Source of the DNA: GCA-016699835 sp964543905
GTDB taxonomy: Bacteria; Planctomycetota; Phycisphaerae; Phycisphaerales; UBA1924
Direction of reading: 5' to 3'
Length of the DNA: 64,000 nucleotides
Assembly: GCA_964543905.1 (NCBI GenBank)
Contig: CAZIZO010000004.1
Location: 62,001-126,000 of the forward strand
Below the pieces are notes generated by a model that made no database searches, was not told the DNA's origin, and worked only from the letters and a program-made list of their open reading frames with translations. Below are positions 24,553 to 33,363 of this stretch, piece by piece (position 1 is the stretch's first letter; every line of letters begins with the position of its first letter). The translations under genes were made by a program, and so were the position numbers.

Positions 24553-26856
24553 ATGCGACACCTGCTGACCGCGCTGACATTGCTCGCCTTGGTCACCCTG
24601 GCGCCGGCGCAAGGCACGAAAACCGTTCCCGAGCCACCGCTCCTCACGCGATGGGCCAAGGACGTGAAGCCCGACGCGCCGTGGCCCGAGTATCCGCGTC
24701 CGCAGATGGCACGCGACGCTTGGATGAACCTCAACGGCACGTGGCAATGGACCCCCGCGAAGGAGGGCGACGTGCCCCCGTTCGGGCAGACGCTCGCGCG
24801 TGACATCGTGGTGCCGTTTCCGATTGAATCGGTGCTGTCGGGCGTGGGCGAACATCACGAGCGGATCTGGTATCGGCGCACCTTCGTGCTGCCGACGGAT
24901 GGCGCGTGGGATCGCAAGCGAGTGCTGCTGCATTTCGGGGGTGTGGATTGGGAAGCGCGCGTGTTCATCAATGGTCGCGAGTTTCCCGTGCATCGCGGCG
25001 GGTATGACTCGTTCTCGTTCGACATCAGCCAGGCGCTTAGGCCGAGCGGCGAGCAGGAGATCATCGTCGGCGTGTGGGACCCGACCGACAAGGGCGAGCA
25101 GCGACGAGGAAAGCAGGTGCTCAAGCCCGAGGGGATCTGGTACACGCCCGTGACGGGAATCTGGCAGACGGTCTGGGTGGAGCCGGTGTCGGAGTTTCAC
25201 GTTCGCCGCGTGCGGGTGGAGGGTCACCTGGGAAGGCCGGTTCCGGGTGCCGGCGGGTGGGAGGGCAGCACGATCACGGTCACGAGCACGCTCTCGACGG
25301 CGTGTCCGGGCTGCACCTTGCGAGTCACGCTCTTCGAACAGGAGGGCAAGACGCAGGTCTTCGAAGGGCGAAGCGAAGAGCGGACGGCGACCTTTCAGCC
25401 ACTGGACGTCATGCCCTGGTCCCCCGAATCGCCGTACCTGTACGACATCGACGTTGAACTTCTTCGCAACGGAGGCGTCGTCGACAAGGTCCGAACCTAC
25501 GTCGGCGTCCGCAGCGTCGCCCTGCAGAAGGATGACCAGGGAGTCCATCGCCTTTTCCTCAACGGCAAGCCGTGCTTCATGATGGGCCCGCTGGATCAGG
25601 GCTATTGGCCCGACGGACTCTACACCGCGCCCACCGACGAGGCGCTCCGCTACGACCTCGAGGTCACGAAGCAACTCGGCTTCAACATGACCCGCAAGCA
25701 CATCAAGGTCGAGCCGGCGCGGTGGTACTCCTGGGCCGACAAACTGGGCCTGCTCGTGTGGCAGGACATGCCGTCGGGCAGCGTGCAGGTTGGCGGCCAC
25801 GATCCCGACCCTGTTCGCTCGCCCGAGTTCGTCGCCCAGTTCGACCGCGAACTCCAGGCGATGATCGAGAATCTGTACAACCACCCGAGCATCGTGATGT
25901 GGGTGGCGTTCAACGAGGGCATGGGGCAGTTCGACACGCCGCGCGTGGTCGATCTCATCAAGAGACACGATCCAAGTCGCCTCATCAACAACGCCAGCGG
26001 CTGGACCGATCGCGGGGTGGGCGATGTCATCGACTGGCACGTCTATCCCGCGCCGGCGGCGCCGCCCACCGAAGCCGGGCGTGCCGCCGTCCTCGGCGAG
26101 TTTGGCGGCCTCGGGCTCAGTGTTCCCGGGCATCGATGGAGCAACGAGAACTGGGGATACAAAGGCGTTCAGAACGGCGAAGCGCTCACGAGTAAGTACG
26201 AAGAGTATCTGAAGAAAGTCTACGACCTGCGCGACAAGAGCGGGCTCGCGGCGGCGGTCTACACGCAGATCACCGACGTCGAGATCGAGTGCAACGGCCT
26301 GCTGACGTATGACCGCGCGGTGATCAAGTGCGATGTCGATCGAGTCGCCGCCGTGAACCGTGGCGATTTCAGCCTGATTCCGCCGCCGCCCATCGAGCGC
26401 GTGATCGTGCCGACCAGTGAGGAGGTCGCCCAGGAGTGGCGGTACACGACCGTCAGGCCCGCGGAGGGGTGGGAGCAGCCCGGCGCCGATCGCGGAGCGT
26501 GGAACAAAGGACCGGGTGGGTTTGGCACGCGGGGCACGCCCGGCGCCCTCGTCGGCACCGAATGGGCCTCTCGCGAGATCTGGATCGCGCGGGAGGTTGA
26601 ACTTCCCGAGGGTGATCTCATCCATCCGCACCTGCGGCTGCACCACGACGAGGATTGCGAGGTGTACATCAACGGCGTGCTCGCCGCGAAACTCACCGGC
26701 TACACGACCGAGTACGACCTGGTCCCGCTCCGCCCGGAGGCGAGCGCGATGTTGAGGCCGGGGAAGGCGACGATCGCCGTTCGATGCCGGCAGACCGGAG
26801 GGGGGCAGTTCATCGACGTGGGCCTCGTGGACGTGGTGCCGCGGTCACGCTATTGA
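24553..26856 (+). CDS. Exported GH2-family glycoside hydrolase
   Basis: A 767-residue protein. Residues 1-20 are a signal peptide (LLALVTLAPAQG). Then come a jelly-roll sugar-binding domain (MNLNGTWQW, IWYRRTFVLP, LHFGGVDWEARVFINGRE), an immunoglobulin-like domain and a TIM barrel. The acid/base Glu is in MWVAFNEGMGQ and the nucleophile is probably the Glu of VLGEFGGLG. The C-terminal 130 residues (EEVAQEWRYTT to the end) look like an extra galactose-binding-like module (WIAREVELPEG, VYINGVLAAKL). It is likely a beta-galactosidase, glucuronidase or mannosidase for polysaccharide breakdown in the periplasm or outside; the sugar cannot be told. Confidence 0.85.
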   Translation: MRHLLTALTLLALVTLAPAQGTKTVPEPPLLTRWAKDVKPDAPWPEYPRPQMARDAWMNLNGTWQWTPAKEGDVPPFGQTLARDIVVPFPIESVLSGVGEHHERIWYRRTFVLPTDGAWDRKRVLLHFGGVDWEARVFINGREFPVHRGGYDSFSFDISQALRPSGEQEIIVGVWDPTDKGEQRRGKQVLKPEGIWYTPVTGIWQTVWVEPVSEFHVRRVRVEGHLGRPVPGAGGWEGSTITVTSTLSTACPGCTLRVTLFEQEGKTQVFEGRSEERTATFQPLDVMPWSPESPYLYDIDVELLRNGGVVDKVRTYVGVRSVALQKDDQGVHRLFLNGKPCFMMGPLDQGYWPDGLYTAPTDEALRYDLEVTKQLGFNMTRKHIKVEPARWYSWADKLGLLVWQDMPSGSVQVGGHDPDPVRSPEFVAQFDRELQAMIENLYNHPSIVMWVAFNEGMGQFDTPRVVDLIKRHDPSRLINNASGWTDRGVGDVIDWHVYPAPAAPPTEAGRAAVLGEFGGLGLSVPGHRWSNENWGYKGVQNGEALTSKYEEYLKKVYDLRDKSGLAAAVYTQITDVEIECNGLLTYDRAVIKCDVDRVAAVNRGDFSLIPPPPIERVIVPTSEEVAQEWRYTTVRPAEGWEQPGADRGAWNKGPGGFGTRGTPGALVGTEWASREIWIAREVELPEGDLIHPHLRLHHDEDCEVYINGVLAAKLTGYTTEYDLVPLRPEASAMLRPGKATIAVRCRQTGGGQFIDVGLVDVVPRSRY

Positions 26857-26877
26857 GTCGAGGATCGGGCGAGCGAA

Positions 26878-28254
26878 TCACCGCTCGCGATCGGCCCGAA
26901 GGGCGCCGGGCCCGATGGTGATGACGTTCTTGCCCTGTCGCTTGCTGGCGAGGGCGAGTTCGTCGGCGCGGGTCAGCAGTTCGCGGGCCGTGTTCCCGTC
27001 CCACGGAAACGTGGCGAGCCCGCCCGAGATGGTGAGTTGCCCGGGCGCGTTCATGCCGAGTTTGGGGAACTGCGCGTTGTTGATCTTTTCCTGGAAGCGC
27101 TGCGCGATGTCGAAGACGCTCGTCGGGTGGCGGCTGTCGGGCTTTCGGGGCCCGCGCGGCTCGTGGAAGATCACCGCGAACTCGTCGCCCCCGATGCGGC
27201 AGACCCGGTCGCTCGGGCGGATCACGCTGGACAAAAGCCGCACCGTCTCCCGGAGGATGTCGTCCCCCGCCTCGTGCCCGAAGGCGTCGTTGAAGGACTT
27301 GAAGTTGTCCACGTCGAAGACCAGGACCGTGACGTTCCAACGGTGTTCACGGGCCGAATCGATCGCGCTGGCCAGGAATCGGTCGAAATAGCGGCGGTTC
27401 CAGGCGCCGGTGAGCGGATCGGTGAAGGCGGCCTGTCGCAGTTGCGTTTGCTGATCGCGCAGCCGAAGCCACGCGCCCAGCCACTTCGCTTCGCTCGCCA
27501 ACTGGGGCGTGGGCGAGCCCGTGGGGATCAGGTAGCCCAGGATCGACTCTCCCGACGTGACGGGGACCAGCGTGCCCGTGCTCGGGCGCGCGGACTTGGC
27601 GGCGAGTTCAATGAACTCCACGCCCGGGTCGCCCGTGCGCGTGCGGATCGCCCCGATGGCCGTGGAGAGGATGTCCTTGCCTTGGAGCAATAACTCGACC
27701 AGCGTGACGTCGCCCAAGGACTCGGTCGGGATGCTCGCCATGCCGAGGACGGGTTCGGACGCGGAGTGTGGGACGGGTGCCGATCGCTCGGGCGGTGCGG
27801 GGTCGGCTGGCGGCGCGGGGGGCTTGTCGCGGACCAGGCGAGGACCGGGGTGCATCGCCGATCGCACCACGTCGGCCTCGGCATCCGAGGCGAGCACCGC
27901 GTCAAAGAGATCATCGTCGGTCAACATGCCTTCACCACACACGCCCACGACGCGTACGCCGGGGTCGATCTGCCGCAAACTCTGCACATACTCACGGACC
28001 CGCTCACGGGGGGGGGCGCCTTCGCCCTCGGGTAGATCGACCACCTCCGCCACGGAGCGTTGAGCATCGCCCGCTAATACGACGACCGCCCGTTGCGGGG
28101 TCGCTCGGTCGAGAGGCGTGGCCAACTCCCCCAGGGCGTCGAGCGGAGTGCGAACACGCACGAGGTCGACGCTGGTGTCGAGGCGCAACGCCGCATCGAG
28201 GCCGGTTCGGCCCACGAGAATGACGCGCGTTTCGGGGACTCCCTCGTTCTCCAC
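26878..28254 (-). CDS. GGDEF-domain protein (diguanylate cyclase)
   Basis: A 458-residue protein. The C-terminal 170 residues form a GGDEF domain: DPLTGAWNRRYFDRFL, then FDVDNFKSFNDAFGHEAGDD and the active site RIGGDEFAVIF, so c-di-GMP synthesis is expected. The central region resembles a GAF-type sensor. The N-terminal 130 residues look like a degenerate receiver or Rossmann domain (RVILVGRTGLDAAL). The GTG at 28254 is favoured because GAGGG lies 9 nt upstream; an ATG at 28317 has no ribosome binding site. There is no membrane helix, so it is cytosolic. Confidence 0.82.
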   Translation of the reverse strand: MENEGVPETRVILVGRTGLDAALRLDTSVDLVRVRTPLDALGELATPLDRATPQRAVVVLAGDAQRSVAEVVDLPEGEGAPPRERVREYVQSLRQIDPGVRVVGVCGEGMLTDDDLFDAVLASDAEADVVRSAMHPGPRLVRDKPPAPPADPAPPERSAPVPHSASEPVLGMASIPTESLGDVTLVELLLQGKDILSTAIGAIRTRTGDPGVEFIELAAKSARPSTGTLVPVTSGESILGYLIPTGSPTPQLASEAKWLGAWLRLRDQQTQLRQAAFTDPLTGAWNRRYFDRFLASAIDSAREHRWNVTVLVFDVDNFKSFNDAFGHEAGDDILRETVRLLSSVIRPSDRVCRIGGDEFAVIFHEPRGPRKPDSRHPTSVFDIAQRFQEKINNAQFPKLGMNAPGQLTISGGLATFPWDGNTARELLTRADELALASKRQGKNVITIGPGALRADRER

Positions 28255-28376
28255 GTCCAACGACCCTCGGTGCGGTATTCTGTTCGCGGGCGCAGAGCAC
28301 CCGTTCGAGTATTGCATCGTTCATCCATGAAAATGCCTACATCATTCCGGAAATATAGTCCAATAACCAAATCTTT

Positions 28377-29006
28377 TCAGATCTGGACCGTTCGAAATCC
28401 CTCTCCGGGTTGGATGGGTTCCGAGGTGAGGAAGGAGATATCGCGTCGAGAGAGGCCCGGCGTCTCGTGTGCGCTGCTGGGACTTGGGGGCGGAAGAGTT
28501 GTCGCCGAGCGGGGAGGGCCAGCACGTGGCGCCGGACCCGCGGAGTCGGGCGCGATCTGCAGCCGCCAGGGGGACGACGCGGGAGTCGGCATGGGACGTG
28601 AGGGGCTGCACTCGGGCGTGGCGGGGTCGGAGGGCTCGCACGCCGCGTATTTCGAGATGATCTCGAGCGCCTGCATCGATCGCAGGCGGGACGGATCGGT
28701 GAGATCGAAGACCCACAGCGCTGTACGAGGGCGATAGCGGGTGATGACATCGAGCACGTCGTCGAGGCGACGAAGGCGAGACGGTTCGACCAGCACGAGC
28801 ACGGTGGGAATGGGGCGATGGGAAGGCGAGGGGTCGATCGTCGGGGCCAAGAGCCGCACGAGTGCCGTCAGCACGCGATCCGTCGCGCTCCAAGCCAAGC
28901 CCCGGCTCTGGAGGGCCTCGAGCAAGGCGTTGGGCGGCGGGACGGCGTCCGGATGCCACAACACGCATCGGGCGGCCGGGATCGGAGTTGGAGACGCCCC
29001 CGACAT
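28377..29006 (-). CDS. Hypothetical protein, partly receiver-like
   Basis: A 209-residue protein without a recognised family. Residues about 1-110 alternate strands and helices (CVLWHPDAVP, PTVLVLVEPSRLRRLDDVLD, RTALWVFDLTD) like a degenerate Rossmann or receiver domain. The last 90 residues are Pro/Ser-rich and probably disordered. A TACCAT element 8 nt before the ATG supports the start. It lies between murG and the GGDEF gene on the same strand, and its N-terminal part resembles the N-terminal part of that protein in style. Confidence 0.5.
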   Translation of the reverse strand: MSGASPTPIPAARCVLWHPDAVPPPNALLEALQSRGLAWSATDRVLTALVRLLAPTIDPSPSHRPIPTVLVLVEPSRLRRLDDVLDVITRYRPRTALWVFDLTDPSRLRSMQALEIISKYAACEPSDPATPECSPSRPMPTPASSPWRLQIAPDSAGPAPRAGPPRSATTLPPPSPSSAHETPGLSRRDISFLTSEPIQPGEGFRTVQI

Positions 29007-29014
29007 ATGCGAGG

Positions 29015-29020
29015 ATGGTA
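29015..29020 (-). promoter_or_regulatory. -10 element, leaderless start
   Basis: TACCAT on the minus strand, 8 nt before the ATG at 29006. Confidence 0.4.
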
Positions 29021-29030
29021 GACCGCGGCT

Positions 29031-30134
29031 CTATCGGCGAGCGAGGAGTGCGCTGGCGATCCGAGCGGCGCCGTCGGCCGCGGGGAGGTTCGCAAACGCG
29101 GCACGCATGCGCGAGCGATCGTCGTCCGAGTTCATCAGGCCCAGGATCGCGGGCGCGTGATCCCGCGCGTTGCGCGCGGGATCGACGAAGTCGCGAAGGA
29201 CGCTCGCCGCGCCGAGGCCCGACAAAGGCCTGGCGTTCTCCTCCTGGTGCTGATCCTTGTGGAACGGATAGGGAAGGAAGATCGTGGGTACGCGATTGGC
29301 CCATGCCTCGGCCACGCTGCCCGCGCCCGCGCGGCTGATGGCCAGGTCCGCCGCACCCCAAGGCACACCCATCGCCTTGAAGTAGGGCTGCACGAGGGCC
29401 GGCACGCCCGCGTCGGCGTACGCGAGCCGGGTCGCCTCGGCCTCGCCTTTGCCCGTTTGATGGATCACTTGCCAACCACCCTGCACGAAGGTCTCACGGT
29501 GCTCGCGCAGCAGGGCGGCCATCAGGTCGTTGATGGAGCGAGCGCCCTGGCTGGCGCCCGTCACGAAGAGTGTCGGCCGATCGGGGTCCAGTCCGAGCGA
29601 TCGTCGGCAGTGGGGGGGCGGGCCCGGCGCGAGCGCGGCGCGCCGGACGATCGGAGGTACCCCCGTCCAGGTCACCCCGGCCACGTTCGCGGCGGTGAAG
29701 CACGATTCCGCGTGGCGTGCGATCCAGCGGTTGGCACGCCCCGGCACGGCATCCAGATTGACCAGCGTGATGGGGACGCGCTCGACCCTCGCGGCCTGCA
29801 CCACCGGGGCCGCGACGAAGCCGCCCATCGCGATGACACGCACCTCGCCTTGGGCCTTTGCCTCACGAAGATGCGTGCGAGCGGCGCGGACGCTGTCGCC
29901 CCAGCCCCACAGGAAACGGAGCAGCGTCCTGGGCGAGAGGCCGAACGGTCGCGCGGGGATCACCGCGTACGACGCCCCTTCTTCCCGGAGGATCTCCGCG
30001 TCGAGCGGGCGGGGCGAGCAGAGCACACGCCAGGCGACGTCGGGTGCGCCGGCGAACTGTTCCGCGATCGCGAGGGCGGGGTAGATGTGTCCGCCCGTGC
30101 CGCCGCCCGCGAAGAAATAGGTGCGTAACGACAT
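29031..30134 (-). CDS. murG: UDP-GlcNAc:undecaprenyl-PP-MurNAc-pentapeptide transferase MurG
   Basis: A 367-residue GT28 enzyme. The N-terminus has FAGGGTGGHIYPALAIAE, the donor-binding half has LFVTGASQGARSIN, and SRAGAGSVAEAW and LPYPFHKDQHQEENA form the GlcNAc-binding C-terminal motif. MurG adds GlcNAc to lipid I to make lipid II on the inner face of the membrane. It lies 6 bp after ftsW, the order found in dcw clusters. Its presence fits peptidoglycan synthesis in this planctomycete lineage. Confidence 0.93.
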   Translation of the reverse strand: MSLRTYFFAGGGTGGHIYPALAIAEQFAGAPDVAWRVLCSPRPLDAEILREEGASYAVIPARPFGLSPRTLLRFLWGWGDSVRAARTHLREAKAQGEVRVIAMGGFVAAPVVQAARVERVPITLVNLDAVPGRANRWIARHAESCFTAANVAGVTWTGVPPIVRRAALAPGPPPHCRRSLGLDPDRPTLFVTGASQGARSINDLMAALLREHRETFVQGGWQVIHQTGKGEAEATRLAYADAGVPALVQPYFKAMGVPWGAADLAISRAGAGSVAEAWANRVPTIFLPYPFHKDQHQEENARPLSGLGAASVLRDFVDPARNARDHAPAILGLMNSDDDRSRMRAAFANLPAADGAARIASALLARR

Positions 30135-30140
30135 GGAGGG

Positions 30141-31394
30141 CTACGCCGCCTGGGTTTGAGAGCGTGCGTCAAAGAAGGTGGTCGATCCGTCGTTCGCGAG
30201 GGGCACCGCGCTCAGTCCTCGCTGCGAACGTTCGATGGCGACCACCAATCCGAGCGAGAAGGCGGTCATCATCCACCCCGTGCCGCCCGAGGAGAGCAGA
30301 GGGAGGGCGATGCCCTTGGTGGGGGCAAGCCCCGTGACGACGGCGAGGTTGATGATGGCCTGGAGGCCGACGGTGGTCAGGACGCCCAGCCCGAGGAGCC
30401 GGAGCAAGGGCTCGCGTTCCCGCCGAACGACGGCATGGCAGGACCACAGCAAGGCGAGGAAGAGCCCGACCACGATGGCGGCGCCCCCGATGCCGAGTTC
30501 TTCGCAGATGATCGCGAAGATGAAGTCGGTCTTGTCCTCGGGGAGGTAGTTGAACTTCTGCACGCTCCACCCCAGACCGCGCCCGGCCCCTTCGCCCTCG
30601 GCGATGGCCCGTAGCGATTGGATCATGTGGTAGCCCGTCTTCTCGGCGTCGGCGTAGGGATCAAGAAAGGACGTGATGCGGGCGATGCGATACGGGTTGG
30701 CCTTGACCGCCGCGACAAAGCCCAGGACGCCCAAGGGAACGAACAACGCGAACTGCCACACGCGAGCGCCGGCGGCCAGCAGCATGATGCACGCGACGAG
30801 CGCGATGAGCGTGCCCGTGCCCAGATCGGCTTTCGCGACGAACGCCGCGACCGCGCCGATCCCGATCAGCGCCGGGACCAGCCCGAGCCAGAACTTGGGG
30901 AGCAGGTCCCGACGGGCCACGCCGTAGGCCGCGACGAAGAAGATCAGGCCCCATTTCGCGATCTCGCTCGGTTGGGCCGACAGCCCCTCGGCCCCGCCCA
31001 GCCCGGGAATCGAGATCCATCGCGGCGAGTTGTTCGCCACGCGCGACAGCCCCGGGACATACACCAGCGCACAGATCATCAGCAGCAGCACAACGCCCAG
31101 GCCAAAGAGCGGAAGGCCCACGAGCGGGTGCGAGGTCGATCCACTCGGCCCGCGGAGGCGGTCGGCGACGTATCGCACCGGCATGATCGAGCCGAGGAAG
31201 AGGGCGATCAACGCCAGCCCGGCGTAAATGGTCGAGCGTGAAAAGAGGATCGACTGGGCCGTCACCCCGGGGTCGGCCGTCCCCCCCTGGGGGTCCACGA
31301 TGTGGACCTGCATCCCGGCGGAGTTCACCATGACCACGCCCAGCGTGAGCAAGGCGAGGGCGCACAGGGCGATGACTTGACCGGGGCGGAGCAT
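30141..31394 (-). CDS. ftsW: FtsW/RodA-family lipid II polymerase
   Basis: A 417-residue SEDS-family membrane protein with about ten helices. Diagnostic stretches are GYHMIQSLRAIAEGEGAGRG, YLPEDKTDFIFAIICEELG and LPLLSSGGTGWMM. Next to murG it is more likely the division protein FtsW than RodA or SpoVE. SEDS proteins polymerise glycan strands together with a class B penicillin-binding protein. The ATG at 31394 has TAAACT 9 nt upstream. Confidence 0.88.
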   Translation of the reverse strand: MLRPGQVIALCALALLTLGVVMVNSAGMQVHIVDPQGGTADPGVTAQSILFSRSTIYAGLALIALFLGSIMPVRYVADRLRGPSGSTSHPLVGLPLFGLGVVLLLMICALVYVPGLSRVANNSPRWISIPGLGGAEGLSAQPSEIAKWGLIFFVAAYGVARRDLLPKFWLGLVPALIGIGAVAAFVAKADLGTGTLIALVACIMLLAAGARVWQFALFVPLGVLGFVAAVKANPYRIARITSFLDPYADAEKTGYHMIQSLRAIAEGEGAGRGLGWSVQKFNYLPEDKTDFIFAIICEELGIGGAAIVVGLFLALLWSCHAVVRREREPLLRLLGLGVLTTVGLQAIINLAVVTGLAPTKGIALPLLSSGGTGWMMTAFSLGLVVAIERSQRGLSAVPLANDGSTTFFDARSQTQAA

Positions 31395-31403
31395 GACGTG
31401 GAG

Positions 31404-31409
31404 AGTTTA
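31404..31409 (-). promoter_or_regulatory. -10 element, leaderless start
   Basis: TAAACT on the minus strand, 9 nt before the ATG at 31394 of ftsW. Confidence 0.4.
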
Positions 31410-31476
31410 TCGGCGAGATCGCCGGGTCGAGCCCAATCTCCCGCGGGCGGCCCCGAGGGCGACTTGCCGCGTGGGG

Positions 31477-33219
31477 TCATTTCAGGATCTTCAACCCCAC
31501 CCGCTTTTCCAACTCGGCGACCGGGCGGGCGACCAGGTCATAGCCGTCGCTCCCCACGATCGCACACCGCACGAGTTCGCCCGGGGCTAGTTTTTCCCGC
31601 GATTGCACGTAGGTCACGCTGTCGATCTGCGGTGCCTGGAAATAGGTTCGCCCGGCGTACAACCGCCCGCCGTCGGTCACCCCGCTGGTCTTGACCGCGC
31701 TGGCTCGCCGGAGTTCGTCGATGAGCACGTCGAACACGGCCCCGCGCACCTGCCCATCCGCCCCGAGGGGGCGCTTCTCGTCGAACTTGTCGGCCAGAGC
31801 GGCGGCCTTGGCGAAGGCGATCCGCTGCTGCAGCGCCATGATCTCTCCCCGTCGGCGGGCCTTGGTCTCGTGCGGGACGGCCAGGTTCGGATCGTCCTCC
31901 ATCGTGCCCGCCACGGTGCCGGGCTCGTGCGAATATTCGAAGACGCCCACGGCCTCGAACTTCATGCTCTCGACAAAGCGCATCAACTCCTCATGGTCGC
32001 GCTCCGTCTCGCCCGGGAAGCCCGAGATGAAGGTCGTGCGGATCGCCATGCCGGGCACGGCCTCGCGCAGCGCGTTCATCAAGTCCTCCTGCTGACGACG
32101 CGTCACGTTTCGGCGCATGGCGGCGAGGACGTTGTCGCTCGCGTGCTGGAGCGGAATGTCGAGGTAGGGCAGCAGACGCCCGTGCCGCGTGAGGTGGGCG
32201 AACGCCTCGATGATGGGCCTAGAGAAGTTGGTCGGGTACGCGTACATCAGGCGGAGCCAGCCCTTGGTGCCGAGGTTGTCCATCGCGTCGGACAACGCGC
32301 CGAGCAGCGCGGGCAGACCGCCCGCCGCGTGTCCTTCGCTCCCGGGCTTCAGGCCGATCCCGATGTCCTCGCCGAAACTCGTCGTGTCCTGCCCGATGAG
32401 GAGCAACTCGAACGCGCCGTCGTGGACCAGTTCGCGGGCCTCCTGCACAACTCGTTCGATGGGCTTGGAGCGCATCTTGCCGCGGATCGAGGGAATCGTG
32501 CAGAAGGCGCAGTTCTGGTTGCATCCCTCGGAGATGCGGAGATAGGCATAGTGACGAGGCGTGAGCCGCAATCGTGCCGAGTCGTCCTCGAAGTAGCCGA
32601 CGCCCTTGGCGTCCTTGCCGTGAACCGTCAGCCCGGTTGTTTTGAGCCCACGCTCCGTCGCCGCCACGAGCGCATTGCCGGCGATCCAATACTTGGGACC
32701 TTCCTTCTCGACGTTCTTCGCGTGGAGGCGCGAGGCCGGGGCCGCCTGGGGCATGACCGCCTCGACGATTTTGTCGCGATCGAAGACGCCCACCATCGCG
32801 TCGATGCCCGGGGCCCACTCGAGCATCTTGGCGCGATGGCGCTGCACCAGGCACCCCGCCACGACGACGCGCTGCACCTCGCCCCGCTCCTTGGCCGCGA
32901 TCGCTTCCTTGATGACGCCCAGCGATTCGTCCTTCGACGCTTCGAGGAAGCCGCAGGTGTTGACGACGACGGCATCCGCGCCGCCGAACCCCTCGGCCTG
33001 CGGGTCATAGGAGATCGGTACCAGCCCCGCCTCGGCCAAGAGGCCCAGCATCTTTTCGGAGTCCACAAGGTTTTTGGGGCAGCCGAGGCTCACGAGCGAG
33101 ACGCTCGTCGGGGCCTTCGGCGTCTTGGGTACACGAGCGGCCTTCGCCTGCGGGGTCGGCTTGCGAGCGGCCTTGGCTTTCGACTTGGATTTGGTCTTGG
33201 TTCGAGCAGATTTGGGCAC
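31477..33219 (-). CDS. rimO: Ribosomal protein S12 methylthiotransferase RimO
   Basis: A 580-residue protein. The N-terminal methylthiotransferase domain has SLGCPKNLVDSEKML, VVNTCGF and VVAGCLVQRH, the three Cys of the auxiliary cluster. The radical SAM domain has EGCNQNCAFCTIPSIRG. LLIGQDTTSFGED and YPTNFS are RimO-like rather than MiaB-like. A C-terminal TRAM-type segment (PGELVRCAIVGSDGYDL) binds the substrate. It methylthiolates an Asp of ribosomal protein S12. About 45 Lys/Pro/Ala-rich residues precede the domain, which is unusual. The GTG at 33219 is supported by TACCCT 5 nt upstream. Confidence 0.9.
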   Translation of the reverse strand: MPKSARTKTKSKSKAKAARKPTPQAKAARVPKTPKAPTSVSLVSLGCPKNLVDSEKMLGLLAEAGLVPISYDPQAEGFGGADAVVVNTCGFLEASKDESLGVIKEAIAAKERGEVQRVVVAGCLVQRHRAKMLEWAPGIDAMVGVFDRDKIVEAVMPQAAPASRLHAKNVEKEGPKYWIAGNALVAATERGLKTTGLTVHGKDAKGVGYFEDDSARLRLTPRHYAYLRISEGCNQNCAFCTIPSIRGKMRSKPIERVVQEARELVHDGAFELLLIGQDTTSFGEDIGIGLKPGSEGHAAGGLPALLGALSDAMDNLGTKGWLRLMYAYPTNFSRPIIEAFAHLTRHGRLLPYLDIPLQHASDNVLAAMRRNVTRRQQEDLMNALREAVPGMAIRTTFISGFPGETERDHEELMRFVESMKFEAVGVFEYSHEPGTVAGTMEDDPNLAVPHETKARRRGEIMALQQRIAFAKAAALADKFDEKRPLGADGQVRGAVFDVLIDELRRASAVKTSGVTDGGRLYAGRTYFQAPQIDSVTYVQSREKLAPGELVRCAIVGSDGYDLVARPVAELEKRVGLKILK

Positions 33220-33224
33220 GGGAG

Positions 33225-33230
33225 AGGGTA
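33225..33230 (-). promoter_or_regulatory. -10 element, leaderless GTG start
   Basis: TACCCT on the minus strand, 5 nt before the GTG at 33219 of rimO. Confidence 0.45.
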
Positions 33231-33288
33231 GCGCGGGTGGCGCACGTCTTCGCCGGGAGGTATTGTCCAACAGGGCTCCGCACGTTCC

Positions 33289-33294
33289 TACACT
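33289..33294 (+). promoter_or_regulatory. -10 element of the E1-beta gene
   Basis: GTTCC-TACACT, the same 11 bases as before the MEMO gene at 2783-2793. Here the ATG at 33364 is 69 nt downstream, giving a leader of about 60 nt. Confidence 0.4.
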
Positions 33295-33363
33295 TTCGCC
33301 CGCGTCGCACGGTTCCAAAGTGGCGACCGACCGCTTTGCCCTCCGAACTCTCACGGACTTCCC

